DNA of 64,000 nt from Prosthecomicrobium pneumaticum (GTDB taxonomy: Bacteria > Pseudomonadota > Alphaproteobacteria > Rhizobiales > Kaistiaceae). Where the stretch lies: assembly GCF_014199915.1 (NCBI RefSeq), contig NZ_JACHOO010000003.1, positions 511,690-575,689 of the forward strand, in the 5' to 3' direction. A program made the translations under genes and the position numbers. This document shows positions 51,818 to 60,557 of the stretch, piece after piece. The number at the start of each line of letters is the position of its first letter. Position 1 is the stretch's first letter. The notes under the pieces were generated by a model that was given only the letters and a program-made list of their open reading frames with translations, was not told the DNA's origin and searched no databases.

Positions 51818-53536
51818 TCAGGGGATCATCCTGGTGCCGACCGGGCAGGCCCGCGCGTCGTCCGGCGAAAGCGCGAAGGCGGTGACGGGGCCGGGTGCTC
51901 CGATCCGGACATGGCCGCGCCAGCCGCTGAACAGGGCAGCGCGCAGCTCGGGTATGGCGGCCGGCACGTCCGGACGCGCCACATCGGTGAGCGCGTAGCC
52001 GATGACGGTGCCTGCGCCGTCGGTGAGCAGGAGCATGCGGGGCGGACCCGCTCCATCCGCCTGCCACGCCCAGCCTTGCACGCGGAACGCCCCCTCGCCC
52101 GAGTCGGCGGGGAGCGGAGTCGCCACGTCGAAGGCGCCGCGGCAGCGCTCGGCACCGTCGACCGCGACATGGGCGGAGAGCGGGGTGCCGAGCCATTGCG
52201 CGGCGGGCCAGGCGAAGATGCCGGTCCGGTTCTCGCGCATCACCTGCGTCTGGGTGGTGACACGCTCGGCGCCCGGATACACCCTCGAGGCGGCGGCGGT
52301 GTCGTTGACACGGGTAAGCGCGGCGGTGGCGACCGTGTCGGCGATATCCCGTCGTGACCGCGCCGCCGCATCGGTCGATCTCGCATCGGGGAGCGTGAGA
52401 AGCAGCAGCAGCGTCGCTCCGAGCGGCAGGATTCGTCGTCCCGCCCGTCCGCCCAGCGACCAGGCGAGAAACAGCAACGCGAGCCAGAACACCAGCGCGG
52501 GCGTCGTATAGCGGTGAACGAGGGCCTGATCGATTCCGAGATGAATCCGTCCGACGGAGATCATCAGGCCCGTTCCGAGCCCGTAGAGAGCAGTACATAG
52601 AAGGGCGAGGCGGGGCGCCGTGGCGTGCTGCGGGCGCACCAGGAGCTGAAGACCGACGCCGGCAACCGCGATCAGTGCGAGCAGACCGGCTGAGGCCGCC
52701 GCGGCGCTCGGCGTCACGCCGAACATCGAGGCTCCGAGCCATGCGAACGGTCCGCCCAGATAGGCGGCGAAAAAGAACGCTAGACCGAAGGGGTCCGTCC
52801 ACAGGCGGTCTGGCGAGCCGCGGTCCGGCGTCTCGTAGCCCACGCCGAAATAGAGACCGAGCAGGATGGCGGCGGTCAGGGCGATCGCCACGGTCTGCGC
52901 CACGGGGCGTCGGAGGGCGGCCGACAAGCCGATCAGGAGAGGCGGCACGACCACACCGCCCGCCATAGACCCCACCGCCAGCGTGGATGCAACGACCGCC
53001 GCGGCGGCGCCCCACGGACCGGGCATCGTGGCGAGCAGGAAAAAGCTCAACGTGCCGAAGGTGGTCACGGCGAAGAACTGGGTCTGAAAGGCCCAGATGA
53101 AGTTTTCGTGCTGGACCCCCCAGAACAGGAAGCCGATCGTGAGGGCGGCTGCGAGCGCACCTTCCCGGCCGTTCAGTTTGGCCGCGGACACAGCCAGCAC
53201 GATCAGAAGCCCCGCCTGAAGGGCCTGGAGCGCCAGGCTGGTCGCGAAATTGATCAGATACCGGCCCTGCGTGACCGCCTGATCAAGAAGGGCGACCAAG
53301 CGGTAGACGACGAGCCGGTGCGGACCGTGCGGTGCAAAAAGCGAGTACCAGAGCCGCTCGGTCGAGACTTCCTCCCAGCCGTCCCAGAAGGGTATCGGCA
53401 CATAGGCGGTCGTGATCGCCGTGAGCGTCAGCAGGATGTTGGTAAGCGCGGCGGCCGAGGCCGCGGCGAGCGCCATGACGATCCAGCCGTCGGCCGGACG
53501 GGACGCTTTTGCCGTGGAAACCATGGTCTGCCGCAT
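51818..53536 (-). CDS. Polytopic membrane protein, possible GT-C-like glycosyltransferase
   Basis: This protein of about 572 aa has about 10-12 membrane helices and a C-terminal periplasmic domain (about 450-572) with Cys and aromatic residues (CRGAFDVATP, VQGWAWQADGA). An early external loop carries PIPFWDGWEE, and PHRLVVYRLVALLD follows, recalling GT-C enzymes that use an Asp near the first loop and lipid-linked sugar donors. The family is not one I can name. It is convergent with the arabinose cluster, 24 bases from the GtrA gene. The start (53536 or 53524) is uncertain because the GGAGG site is poorly spaced. Confidence 0.6.
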   Translation of the reverse strand: MRQTMVSTAKASRPADGWIVMALAAASAAALTNILLTLTAITTAYVPIPFWDGWEEVSTERLWYSLFAPHGPHRLVVYRLVALLDQAVTQGRYLINFATSLALQALQAGLLIVLAVSAAKLNGREGALAAALTIGFLFWGVQHENFIWAFQTQFFAVTTFGTLSFFLLATMPGPWGAAAAVVASTLAVGSMAGGVVVPPLLIGLSAALRRPVAQTVAIALTAAILLGLYFGVGYETPDRGSPDRLWTDPFGLAFFFAAYLGGPFAWLGASMFGVTPSAAAASAGLLALIAVAGVGLQLLVRPQHATAPRLALLCTALYGLGTGLMISVGRIHLGIDQALVHRYTTPALVFWLALLFLAWSLGGRAGRRILPLGATLLLLLTLPDARSTDAAARSRRDIADTVATAALTRVNDTAAASRVYPGAERVTTQTQVMRENRTGIFAWPAAQWLGTPLSAHVAVDGAERCRGAFDVATPLPADSGEGAFRVQGWAWQADGAGPPRMLLLTDGAGTVIGYALTDVARPDVPAAIPELRAALFSGWRGHVRIGAPGPVTAFALSPDDARACPVGTRMIP

Positions 53537-53587
53537 GCCTCCGTCTTTCGGAACGAGACGTGCCGGAAAGATCGCGGGCTTGCAAGA

Positions 53588-53618
53588 GAACCGTGCAGGA
53601 GGCGAACCGTGCAGGAGG
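53588..53618. repeat. Tandem 15-bp repeat GAACCGTGCAGGAGG
   Basis: Two exact copies (53588-53602 and 53604-53618) with a 16-bp period lie in the 251-base divergent region between the membrane-protein gene and the HtrA-like gene. Confidence 0.6.
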
Positions 53619-53787
53619 GCGGTGGCGCACCCGCCGCGCTGCGCCGCCGCAAGGACGATCCGCGGCGGGCGTGGCGTCCCATGCGCGCCACCCCTTGCCG
53701 TGCGGCGTCCGCGTTCATAGTTCACAGGGCGACACCAAACACGCGGGCGGCGGGCGCTCCCCGTACTCCCCCCTCCAGGACGACATC

Positions 53788-54693
53788 ATGGACATCGGTC
53801 CCTTCATGCGGTCCGTCGTGGCCGTCAACGCCTCCGTTCCCGACGACGCCTTCACTGCCGACGCGCTCGGCACACGCCGCGAGGGCAGCGGCGTCGTCAT
53901 CCGCGAGGGCGGCCTCGTCCTGACCATCGGCTATCTGATCACCGAGGCGGAAGAGGTCTGGCTGACGACGCAGGGCGGCCGGGTCGTCGCCGGCCATGCG
54001 CTCGCCTATGATCAGGAAACCGGCTTCGGCCTCGTCCAGGCCCTCGGCGCGCTCGACCTGCCGCCGGTTCCGCTCGGCCAATCGGGCCGGGTGAGGATCG
54101 GCGATCCGGTCTTCGTCGCCGATGGCGGCGGCTCCTATGTGCGGGCGAGCGTCGTCGCCAAACAGGAATTCGCCGGTTACTGGGAATATCTGCTCGACGA
54201 GGCGATCTTCACCGTGCCGGCGCATCCCTCCTGGGGCGGCGCGGCACTTCTCGATGCCGACGGGCGGCTGGTCGGCATCGGCTCGCTGCATCTGCAGATG
54301 AGCGGTGGCGGCGAAACCGCCGACATCAATATGAGCGTGCCGATCGACCTGCTCGGTCCGATCCTCGACGATCTGCTGGCGCTCGGCCAGACGCGGCGGC
54401 CGGCTCGCCCCTGGCTCGGCGTCTTTTCTGCGGAGCAGAATGGAAAGGTGATCGTGATGAGCGTCGCGGAGGGCGGCCCGGCGGCGACGGCGGGCCTGCG
54501 CGAGGGCGACGTGATCTCAGACGTGCGCGACGGCGAGGTCGAGAGCCTCGCCGACTTCTATCGCAAGGTCTGGACGAGCGGCCCGGCGGGCACCGAGGTG
54601 CCGCTCCGCGTCCTGCGCGGCGGCCGAGAGGCATGGCTGCGGGTACGCTCGGCCGACCGCGGCGACTTCCTGCGCAAGCCTCAGCTGCAATAG
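53788..54693 (+). CDS. HtrA/S1C-fold protein with PDZ domain, catalytic triad lost
   Basis: This 301-aa protein aligns with DegP/HtrA proteases but lacks their active site. The His motif (TNNHVV in DegP) reads TIGYLI (Tyr49), the Asp motif (SDIAL) reads TGFGL (Phe80), and GNSGGAL reads PSWGGAAL (Trp149). The protease fold motifs GSGVVI, GDPVFVADG and DADGRLVGI remain, as does a PDZ domain (about 205-290; GGPAATAGLREGDVISDVRDGEV). No signal peptide is visible from ATG 53788, so it is probably cytoplasmic. It could be a binding or scaffold protein. Confidence 0.78.
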   Translation: MDIGPFMRSVVAVNASVPDDAFTADALGTRREGSGVVIREGGLVLTIGYLITEAEEVWLTTQGGRVVAGHALAYDQETGFGLVQALGALDLPPVPLGQSGRVRIGDPVFVADGGGSYVRASVVAKQEFAGYWEYLLDEAIFTVPAHPSWGGAALLDADGRLVGIGSLHLQMSGGGETADINMSVPIDLLGPILDDLLALGQTRRPARPWLGVFSAEQNGKVIVMSVAEGGPAATAGLREGDVISDVRDGEVESLADFYRKVWTSGPAGTEVPLRVLRGGREAWLRVRSADRGDFLRKPQLQ

Positions 54694-54697
54694 GGCG

Positions 54698-54720
54698 GCC
54701 CGAGGGAGGCTTGCTCGGGC
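54698..54720. terminator. Hairpin between convergent genes
   Basis: Arms GCCCGAG (54698-54704) and CTCGGGC (54714-54720) with a 9-base loop, in the 35-base gap between the HtrA-like gene and the convergent oxygenase gene. Confidence 0.45.
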
Positions 54721-54728
54721 GGCGCGGG

Positions 54729-55703
54729 CTATCGGCCGGTGCTCAGTTGCATCGAGGCGTCGAGCTTGGCGCGGATATAGTCGCCGGCCTTGACCGGCTC
54801 GAAAAGTGCGGGGTGCTCAGCGTCGGCGCAGCTCGGCAGGCAGGCGACCTCCGCATGCTCGTTCGGGCCGGTGAAGGCGACGAGCGAGAGCCGACGGGTC
54901 GAGCCGGTGAGGCCGCGGTCGGGGTTCGAGACGCGGTGCAGCGTCGAGCGCCAGCGATTGTTGGTCCAGCGCGCCATCAGGTCGCCGACATTGATGACGA
55001 AGGAGTCGGGCACCACGCCCGCTTCCTTCCACACGCCGTCGCGGTCCTTGATCTCGAGCCCGCCGGGCGCCGAATCCTGGCGCAGAATGGTCAGCGCGCC
55101 ATAGTCGTGATGCTCGCCATAGCGCATCTGCCCGGGGCGCGGCGGCGTCTCCTGATCGGGATAGTTGACGAAGCGCAGCACCAGCGAGGGGTCACGATAG
55201 GCCTGCGCGAAATGGTCCTCCGGCAGGTCGAGCGCGAGCGCCGAGAGCTGCATCAGATGGCCGGTCAGCGCCACCATCTCGCGCGTCCAGTCGCGGATCA
55301 GCCCGGCGAGGCGGGCCGGCTCCGCCGGCCAGATGTTGGGCCGGGCGCCAGCCGCGTTCTCGCGATGCGGCGCGGTGAAGACGAGCGCCTCGCAGAGATC
55401 GGGCGGCGTCTCGCCCGACAGCGTCTTCGCCACGCTCTCGATGCCGACCGGCAGGTAGCCACGGCCCTTGGTCTGCTCCGGCGGGGTATACGCGGCCTTG
55501 GTGTCGTAGGGTTCGAGGAAGAAGTCCGTCACCGCCTCGTAGAGCCCGCCGGCGAGCGTCTCCGGCACGCCGTGGCCGACGATCACCGCGAAGCCGGTCG
55601 TCTCGAAGGCCTCGCCGAAGGCGCGGGCGACCCGCTTCCGCGCCGCCTCGTCGCCGAGGCGGAAGGGCTCGAGATCGACGATGGCGAGCTTCATCGCGGC
55701 CAC
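54729..55703 (-). CDS. 2-oxoglutarate/Fe(II)-dependent oxygenase, isopenicillin-N-synthase-like
   Basis: This 324-aa enzyme has the DIOX_N region (about 5-120) and a catalytic double-stranded beta-helix with the iron ligands in EHHDYGALTIL (His-x-Asp) and TLHRVSNP (distal His), followed by RRLSLVAF where Arg-x-Ser binds 2-oxoglutarate. I preferred GTG 55703, 7 bases after GAGGAG, over ATG 55694, which lies too far from it. It begins 11 bases after the NMT1-type binding-protein gene. It would hydroxylate or desaturate a small molecule, possibly the one that the binding protein imports. Confidence 0.82.
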   Translation of the reverse strand: MAAMKLAIVDLEPFRLGDEAARKRVARAFGEAFETTGFAVIVGHGVPETLAGGLYEAVTDFFLEPYDTKAAYTPPEQTKGRGYLPVGIESVAKTLSGETPPDLCEALVFTAPHRENAAGARPNIWPAEPARLAGLIRDWTREMVALTGHLMQLSALALDLPEDHFAQAYRDPSLVLRFVNYPDQETPPRPGQMRYGEHHDYGALTILRQDSAPGGLEIKDRDGVWKEAGVVPDSFVINVGDLMARWTNNRWRSTLHRVSNPDRGLTGSTRRLSLVAFTGPNEHAEVACLPSCADAEHPALFEPVKAGDYIRAKLDASMQLSTGR

Positions 55704-55714
55704 GGGCAGGCTCC

Positions 55715-56692
55715 TCACTTCGGCAGATAGTCGAGCGAATAGGCGGCCTTGTAGTCGAGCGAGGCATCGTAGACGCCCGAGGCCACCATGGTGTCGAAGA
55801 AGTCCTTCCAGCGTGCATCCGACATCGCGCCGAGGCCGCCGCTCTCCGCATCGCCGCTCAGAACGAGGCCGCGCTCGATCATCTGCTTCATCTTGAAGTG
55901 GAAGAGCTCCTCCGAATGGTCCGGATTGGCGGCGAGCACCGCCTTCATCGCCGCCTGGTAGTCGCCGGCGATACAGGCCGCATAGCCCTCGGCGGTCGCC
56001 CTGAGGAAGGCCTTCACCGCGTCGGCATGGCTCTCGAGATAGGCCTTGGTGCCGAACACCGTCGTCGCATAGTTCTGGTAGCCGTAATCGGCGAGCAGGA
56101 TGACGACCGGCGGCTGCGGCAGCTCCTTGCCGAGCAGAAGCGCGTCTTCCGTCACATAGCCCTGCTGGATCGCCTTCGGATCGGCGAGGAACGGCGCGGC
56201 GGAATAGGTGTAGGGACGAAGGTCCTCGTCGCGGAAGCCGTATTTCGTCTTCAGGAACTGCCAGAACTCGTATTGCGAGAACTTGGCGATCATGACCGCC
56301 TTGCCCTTGGCGTCTTCGAGCGTCTCGACGCCCTCGCCCGCGTGGGCGACCAGGGTCTGCGGATCCTTCTGGAAGAAGGCGGCGACCGTCTGAGCGGCGA
56401 TGCCTTCCTTGAGCAGGTTGAGCGTCGTGAAGCTCGAGCCCATGCCGAGATCGAGCTGGCCGGCCGAGACCATCAGCGGCACGTTGCGGTCCGGCCCACC
56501 GGGTTCGATCGTCACGTCGAGCCCGGCGGCCTTGTAGAGGCCCTTCTCCTGCGCTTCGTAGAAACCGCAATGCTCCGCCTGCGGCAGCCAGTTGAGCCCG
56601 TAGCGGATCGTCTCCGCCATCGCGGCGCCGGGTCCGAGGGCAAGGCCCGCCGCGAGCGCGAGAGCCGGAAGGGCGAGAGAGCGGAAGGCCAT
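55715..56692 (-). CDS. ABC transporter binding protein, NMT1/THI5-like
   Basis: This 325-aa periplasmic binding protein has a signal peptide (FRSLALPALALAAGLALGPGAAMA, cleavage about 26) and an NMT1/THI5-like fold: YGLNWLPQAEHCGFYEAQEKGLYKAAGLDVTIEPGG, VSAGQLDLGMGSS and AFFQKDPQTLVAH. Relatives bind pyrimidines, thiamine precursors, sulfonates or nitrogen compounds. No permease or ATPase is adjacent, which is unusual, so it must use transporter parts encoded elsewhere. It is the first gene of a two-gene operon, divergent from the LysR gene. Confidence 0.8.
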   Translation of the reverse strand: MAFRSLALPALALAAGLALGPGAAMAETIRYGLNWLPQAEHCGFYEAQEKGLYKAAGLDVTIEPGGPDRNVPLMVSAGQLDLGMGSSFTTLNLLKEGIAAQTVAAFFQKDPQTLVAHAGEGVETLEDAKGKAVMIAKFSQYEFWQFLKTKYGFRDEDLRPYTYSAAPFLADPKAIQQGYVTEDALLLGKELPQPPVVILLADYGYQNYATTVFGTKAYLESHADAVKAFLRATAEGYAACIAGDYQAAMKAVLAANPDHSEELFHFKMKQMIERGLVLSGDAESGGLGAMSDARWKDFFDTMVASGVYDASLDYKAAYSLDYLPK

Positions 56693-56864
56693 GGCGATCC
56701 TCGGGGTCGGCGCAGCTGTTGCGATGCGCCATGAGACTGCGGGCGATCGTTGCGCGCCAGCGCCTTTTTTCGCCTAGACTGAACTCTAAAAGAGAACGAT
56801 GCCGCTCTTCTGGGCGGCCTGCCGCCGGGCGTGGCAGGTCGGGGGCGGCGCGAGGAGGCTCGCC

Positions 56865-57794
56865 ATGCTGCACGCGCGCATGCTGCGCTATCTCGACGAG
56901 GTGGTCCGCGCGGGCTCGATCCGCCAGGCGGCGGAGCGGCTGCACGTCTCGGCCTCGTCGATCAACCGGCAGATCATCGCGCTCGAGGAGACGCTCGGCA
57001 CGCCGATTTTCGACCGGCTGCCGCGCCGGCTGCGGCTGACCGCGGCGGGCGAGATCCTGATCGCCCATGTGCGCGAGACGCTGAAACACTATGACCGGGT
57101 GCAGATGCGGATCGAGGAGTTGCGCGGCATCCGCGGCGGGCTGGTGCGCATCGCCGCCATGCACGGCATAGCCGGCGGCGTGTTGCGGCCGGTCATCGCC
57201 CGTTTCCGCCGCACCCATCCGGGCGTCACGGTGACGATCAGCGCGCATGTCGTCGACGGCATCGTCGCGGCGCTCCTCTCGGGTGAGGCCGATCTCGGCC
57301 TCGCCTACCGGATGCCCGACACGCCGAGCCTCGTGCCGACGGCGCGCTTCCCGACGCGGATGGGGGCGGTCGTCGCGCCGGGCCATCCGCTGGCGCTGCG
57401 GGCGAGCGCGCGGCTGTCGGACTGTCTCGACTATCCGGTCGTGCTCGCCGACGAGACGATGACGATCAACAGGCTGATCCTCGACGGCTTCCAGCGCGCC
57501 GGCCTGCGCTTCCAGCCCGATTTCCTGTCGAACTCCGTCGAGTTCATGAAGGCCATGGCGCGCTCGGGCGAGGCGGTCACCTTCCTCTCCCGGCTCGACG
57601 TCGCCGAGGACCAGCGCGAGGGCATGCTCGTCTTCGTGCCGCTGCAGGGTCAATATATCCGGCGCCAGGAACTCACCCTCGCGCGGCGGGAGCGAGGCGC
57701 TACCGATCCGGCCGTCGCCCTGCTCGAGGAAGACATCCGCGTCTCGCTCCGCCGGCTGGAGGACGAGGATTTCGGCCTCGCGCCGCCGGCCTGA
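56865..57794 (+). CDS. LysR-family transcriptional regulator
   Basis: This 309-aa regulator has an N-terminal winged helix-turn-helix (LHARMLRYLDEVVRAGSIRQAAERLHVSASSINRQIIALEETLGTPIFDR) and a LysR substrate-binding domain (about 95-300). The start ATG 56865 follows CGAGGAGG. It is divergent from the NMT1-binding protein and oxygenase operon, 172 bases apart, which is its most probable target. The co-inducer is unknown but may be the imported compound. Confidence 0.9.
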   Translation: MLHARMLRYLDEVVRAGSIRQAAERLHVSASSINRQIIALEETLGTPIFDRLPRRLRLTAAGEILIAHVRETLKHYDRVQMRIEELRGIRGGLVRIAAMHGIAGGVLRPVIARFRRTHPGVTVTISAHVVDGIVAALLSGEADLGLAYRMPDTPSLVPTARFPTRMGAVVAPGHPLALRASARLSDCLDYPVVLADETMTINRLILDGFQRAGLRFQPDFLSNSVEFMKAMARSGEAVTFLSRLDVAEDQREGMLVFVPLQGQYIRRQELTLARRERGATDPAVALLEEDIRVSLRRLEDEDFGLAPPA

Positions 57795-57839
57795 GGGGTC
57801 AAGCGCGCCTTTCTCCCGGACGCCCCTTGCCGGTGCCTC

Positions 57840-57853
57840 TTGCCCTGGATCAA
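57840..57853. promoter_or_regulatory. FNR/FixK-like box upstream of P-type ATPase
   Basis: TTGCCCTGGATCAA matches the alphaproteobacterial FixK/FNR-type form TTGATCTGGATCAA at 12 of 14 bases. With its centre at 57846.5, a weak -10 (TAGCGT, 57875-57880) falls at the spacing expected for class II activation. Confidence 0.6.
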
Positions 57854-57949
57854 GGCACGCGCGGCCGGCGCGGCTAGCGTGCGAGCGTCGCGCGGGGCCG
57901 GCCGGTCGGGCGCGTGCGTTGGAAGAGCCCGGCCCGCAAGGAGCGCGGC

Positions 57950-60490
57950 ATGCCGCAAACCGCGTCCGAAGTGCCGTTCTGGAGCCGCGATGCTGCGGCG
58001 GCCTGCGCCGAATTGCAGACCCGACCCGAGGGGCTGACATCGGCGGAGGCGGCCGAGCGGCTGAGCCGGCTCGGGCCGAACCGGGCCGTCGCCGCGCGCC
58101 GCCGCAGCGTGGTCGGCAAGATCGCGCGCCGGCTGGTCGAGCCGCTGATCGCCATCCTGCTGATCGCCGCCGCGGTTTCGGGCGCGATGGGGGACTGGCG
58201 CAGCTTCGTCGTCATCCTGGGCATCGTGCTCGTTTCGACCGCCCTCGACGTGATCCAGGAAGAAAAGGCCGAAAACGCCGTCGAAGCGCTGCAGCGCTCG
58301 GTCGCGGTCACCGCGCGGGTGCGGCGCGACGGTCGCCTCCTCGCTCTGCCGGTGCGCGACATCGTGCCCGGCGACGTGATCCGGCTCGCCGCGGGTGATC
58401 TCGTGCCGGCCGACGGGGTGCTCCTCGAAAGCCGCGGCGCGCTCGCCGACGAGGCGCTCCTGACCGGCGAGCCCTATCCGGTCGAGAAGCGGCCCGGCCG
58501 GTCGGAGGCGACCGGACCCGCCGAGGCGTTCAACGCCGTGTTCGCGGGAACGAGCCTCGTCGCCGGCGAGGCGGTGATGCTCGCCGTCGCGACCGGCGGG
58601 GGGACGCGCTTCGGCGCCATCGCCGCGGCGCTCGCCGAACGGGCGGCGCCGAGCGCATTCGAGCGTGGCCTGCATGCGCTCGGCCTTCTGATCCTGCGGC
58701 TGACCGGCTTCCTCGTCCTCGTCGTCCTGCTCGCCCGGCTCGCCGCCGCAGGCCTGTCGCTCGACACCTTCCTCTTCGCCGTCGCGCTCGCCGTCGGCCT
58801 CACCCCCGAACTGCTGCCGATGGTGCTGACCGTCACGCTGTCGCGCGGCGCGCTGCGCATGGCGGCGCGGAAGGTGGTGGTGAAGCGGCTGTCGGCGATC
58901 GACGATCTCGGCGCGATGGACGTCTTGTGCACCGACAAGACCGGGACGCTGACCGAGGCGCGGATCGCGCTGGTCGGCGGCTTCGGCCCGGACGGCGCGC
59001 CGAGCCGGCGGGCCGCCGCGCTCGCCGGCCTCAACAGCCGCTTCGCCACCGGCCTCGGCAGCAATCTCGATGCGGCCATCCTCGCCGCCGTGCCGGCAGA
59101 CCCCCGCGCCTGGGCGCGGTGCGACGACCGTCCCTTCGACTTCACCCGCCGGCGCGCCTCGGTGCTGCTCGCGGACGGCGCCGAGCGGCTGATGGTGACG
59201 AAGGGCGCACCGGAGGACCTTCTGTCTCTGGCGACCCGGCTCGAACGCCCCGATGGCGCCGTCGTCCCGCTCGACGAGACAGCGCGTGCCACAGCGGCGG
59301 CCTGGATCACGGCGCAGGGCGCGGCCGGCTTCCGCCTGCTCGGCATCGGCTGGCGCGCGATGCCGGAGGCGACCGGGCGGCTCGCCGCGGAGGACGAGGC
59401 CGATCTGGTGCTCGCCGGCTTCGTCGCCTTCCTCGATCCGCCCAAGGCATCGGCCGCCGCCGCGATCGGCCGGCTCGCCGCGGCGGGGGTGCGGGTCAAG
59501 ATCGTCTCGGGCGATGCCGAGCCGGTGGTCCGCCATATCGTCGACGCGCTGGGCCTACCGAGTGGCAGCGCGGTGCTGTCGGGCGCCGAGATCGCTGCAA
59601 CGAGCGATGCCGCGCTCGCCGCTCGGGCCGAGGTGGTCGATCTCTTCGTCCGCGTCTCGCCCGACCAGAAGGCCCGTATCGTCCGGGCGCTCCGCCGGCG
59701 CGGCCGCGTCACCGGCTTTCTCGGCGACGGCATCAACGACGCTCCGGCGATCCATGCCGCCGATGTCGGGCTTTCGGTCTCGGGCGGCTCGGACGTCGCT
59801 CGCCAGGCGGCGGACGTGATCCTGCTCGCGCCCGATCTCGGCGTGCTCGCCGACGGGGTCGCCGAAGGGCGGCGGACCTGCGCCAACATCATGAAATATG
59901 TGCGCATGGTGACGAGCTCGAATTTCGGCAACATGCTGTCGATGGCGCTCGCCTCGCTCGTCCTGCCTTTCCTGCCGCTCGCGCCGCTGCAGATCCTGCT
60001 CAACAATCTGCTCTACGATCTCTCGGAGATCGGCATCCCGTTCGACGCGGCCGACCCGTCCGAAGTCGAGCGGCCGGCGCGCTTCGAGATGCGGGACGTG
60101 CTGCGTTTCACGCTGGTGATGGGGCCGCTCTCCTCGCTCTTCGACGCGGCGACCTTCGCGCTGCTCCATTTCGGCTTCGCGGCGGACGTCGCCGTGTTCC
60201 GCACCGCCTGGTTCGTCGAATCGATCGCCACCCAGATTCTCGTCATCTTCATCATCCGCACGGCCCGTCCGGCCTGGTCCGCGCGGCCGCATCCGGTGCT
60301 CGCGGCGACCTCGCTCGGCGCGCTCGCCGTCGCGCTTCTCTTCGCCCTGTCGCCGCTCGGCGGCTTCGCGGGGTTCGTGCCGCTGCCCCCCGCCATTCTC
60401 GCGACGATCGCCGCGATCTGCTGTCTCTATCTCATCCTCGCCGAAGCGCTGAAGCGGCTGGCGATCCGGCCGGCGCCGGCCGGCCGTTGA
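57950..60490 (+). CDS. P-type ATPase, MgtA/MgtB-like cation transporter
   Basis: This 846-aa P-type ATPase resembles P3B magnesium transporters. It has an N-terminal actuator region with DEALLTGEPYPVEK, phosphorylation Asp about 328 in CTDKTGTLTEA, nucleotide-binding VTKGAPEDLL, hinge GDGINDAPAIHAADVG and a C-terminal helix pair with LNNLLYDLSEIGIPFDAADP, typical of MgtA. About ten membrane helices are expected. Start ATG 57950 follows AAGGAG. The family is usually Mg2+-linked, but an FNR/FixK-type box upstream suggests control by oxygen. No Mg-sensing leader is obvious in the 155-base leader. Confidence 0.85.
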   Translation: MPQTASEVPFWSRDAAAACAELQTRPEGLTSAEAAERLSRLGPNRAVAARRRSVVGKIARRLVEPLIAILLIAAAVSGAMGDWRSFVVILGIVLVSTALDVIQEEKAENAVEALQRSVAVTARVRRDGRLLALPVRDIVPGDVIRLAAGDLVPADGVLLESRGALADEALLTGEPYPVEKRPGRSEATGPAEAFNAVFAGTSLVAGEAVMLAVATGGGTRFGAIAAALAERAAPSAFERGLHALGLLILRLTGFLVLVVLLARLAAAGLSLDTFLFAVALAVGLTPELLPMVLTVTLSRGALRMAARKVVVKRLSAIDDLGAMDVLCTDKTGTLTEARIALVGGFGPDGAPSRRAAALAGLNSRFATGLGSNLDAAILAAVPADPRAWARCDDRPFDFTRRRASVLLADGAERLMVTKGAPEDLLSLATRLERPDGAVVPLDETARATAAAWITAQGAAGFRLLGIGWRAMPEATGRLAAEDEADLVLAGFVAFLDPPKASAAAAIGRLAAAGVRVKIVSGDAEPVVRHIVDALGLPSGSAVLSGAEIAATSDAALAARAEVVDLFVRVSPDQKARIVRALRRRGRVTGFLGDGINDAPAIHAADVGLSVSGGSDVARQAADVILLAPDLGVLADGVAEGRRTCANIMKYVRMVTSSNFGNMLSMALASLVLPFLPLAPLQILLNNLLYDLSEIGIPFDAADPSEVERPARFEMRDVLRFTLVMGPLSSLFDAATFALLHFGFAADVAVFRTAWFVESIATQILVIFIIRTARPAWSARPHPVLAATSLGALAVALLFALSPLGGFAGFVPLPPAILATIAAICCLYLILAEALKRLAIRPAPAGR

Positions 60491-60500
60491 CGAAGATCAA
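60487..60500. promoter_or_regulatory. Second FNR/FixK-like box
   Basis: TTGACGAAGATCAA matches the FNR consensus TTGAT-N4-ATCAA at 9 of 10 fixed positions. It overlaps the ATPase stop and lies about 60 bases before the next gene, where it could drive the unknown gene and the HlyD-RbbA pair. Confidence 0.6.
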
Positions 60501-60557
60501 GGCGGGGTGCCGGGTGTTGCCGTCTTCTGGCGTCGTCCCTTGTACCGGAGAGAGGCC

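Noticed and set aside
57795-57949. Magnesium riboswitch before the MgtA-like gene
   Set aside because: The leader is short and no M-box-like structure could be recognised. An FNR/FixK-type box is the clearer signal.
54729-58040. An 1103-aa open frame on the minus strand
   Set aside because: It is the oxygenase joined upstream to shadows of the binding-protein and LysR genes. High GC keeps the frame open.
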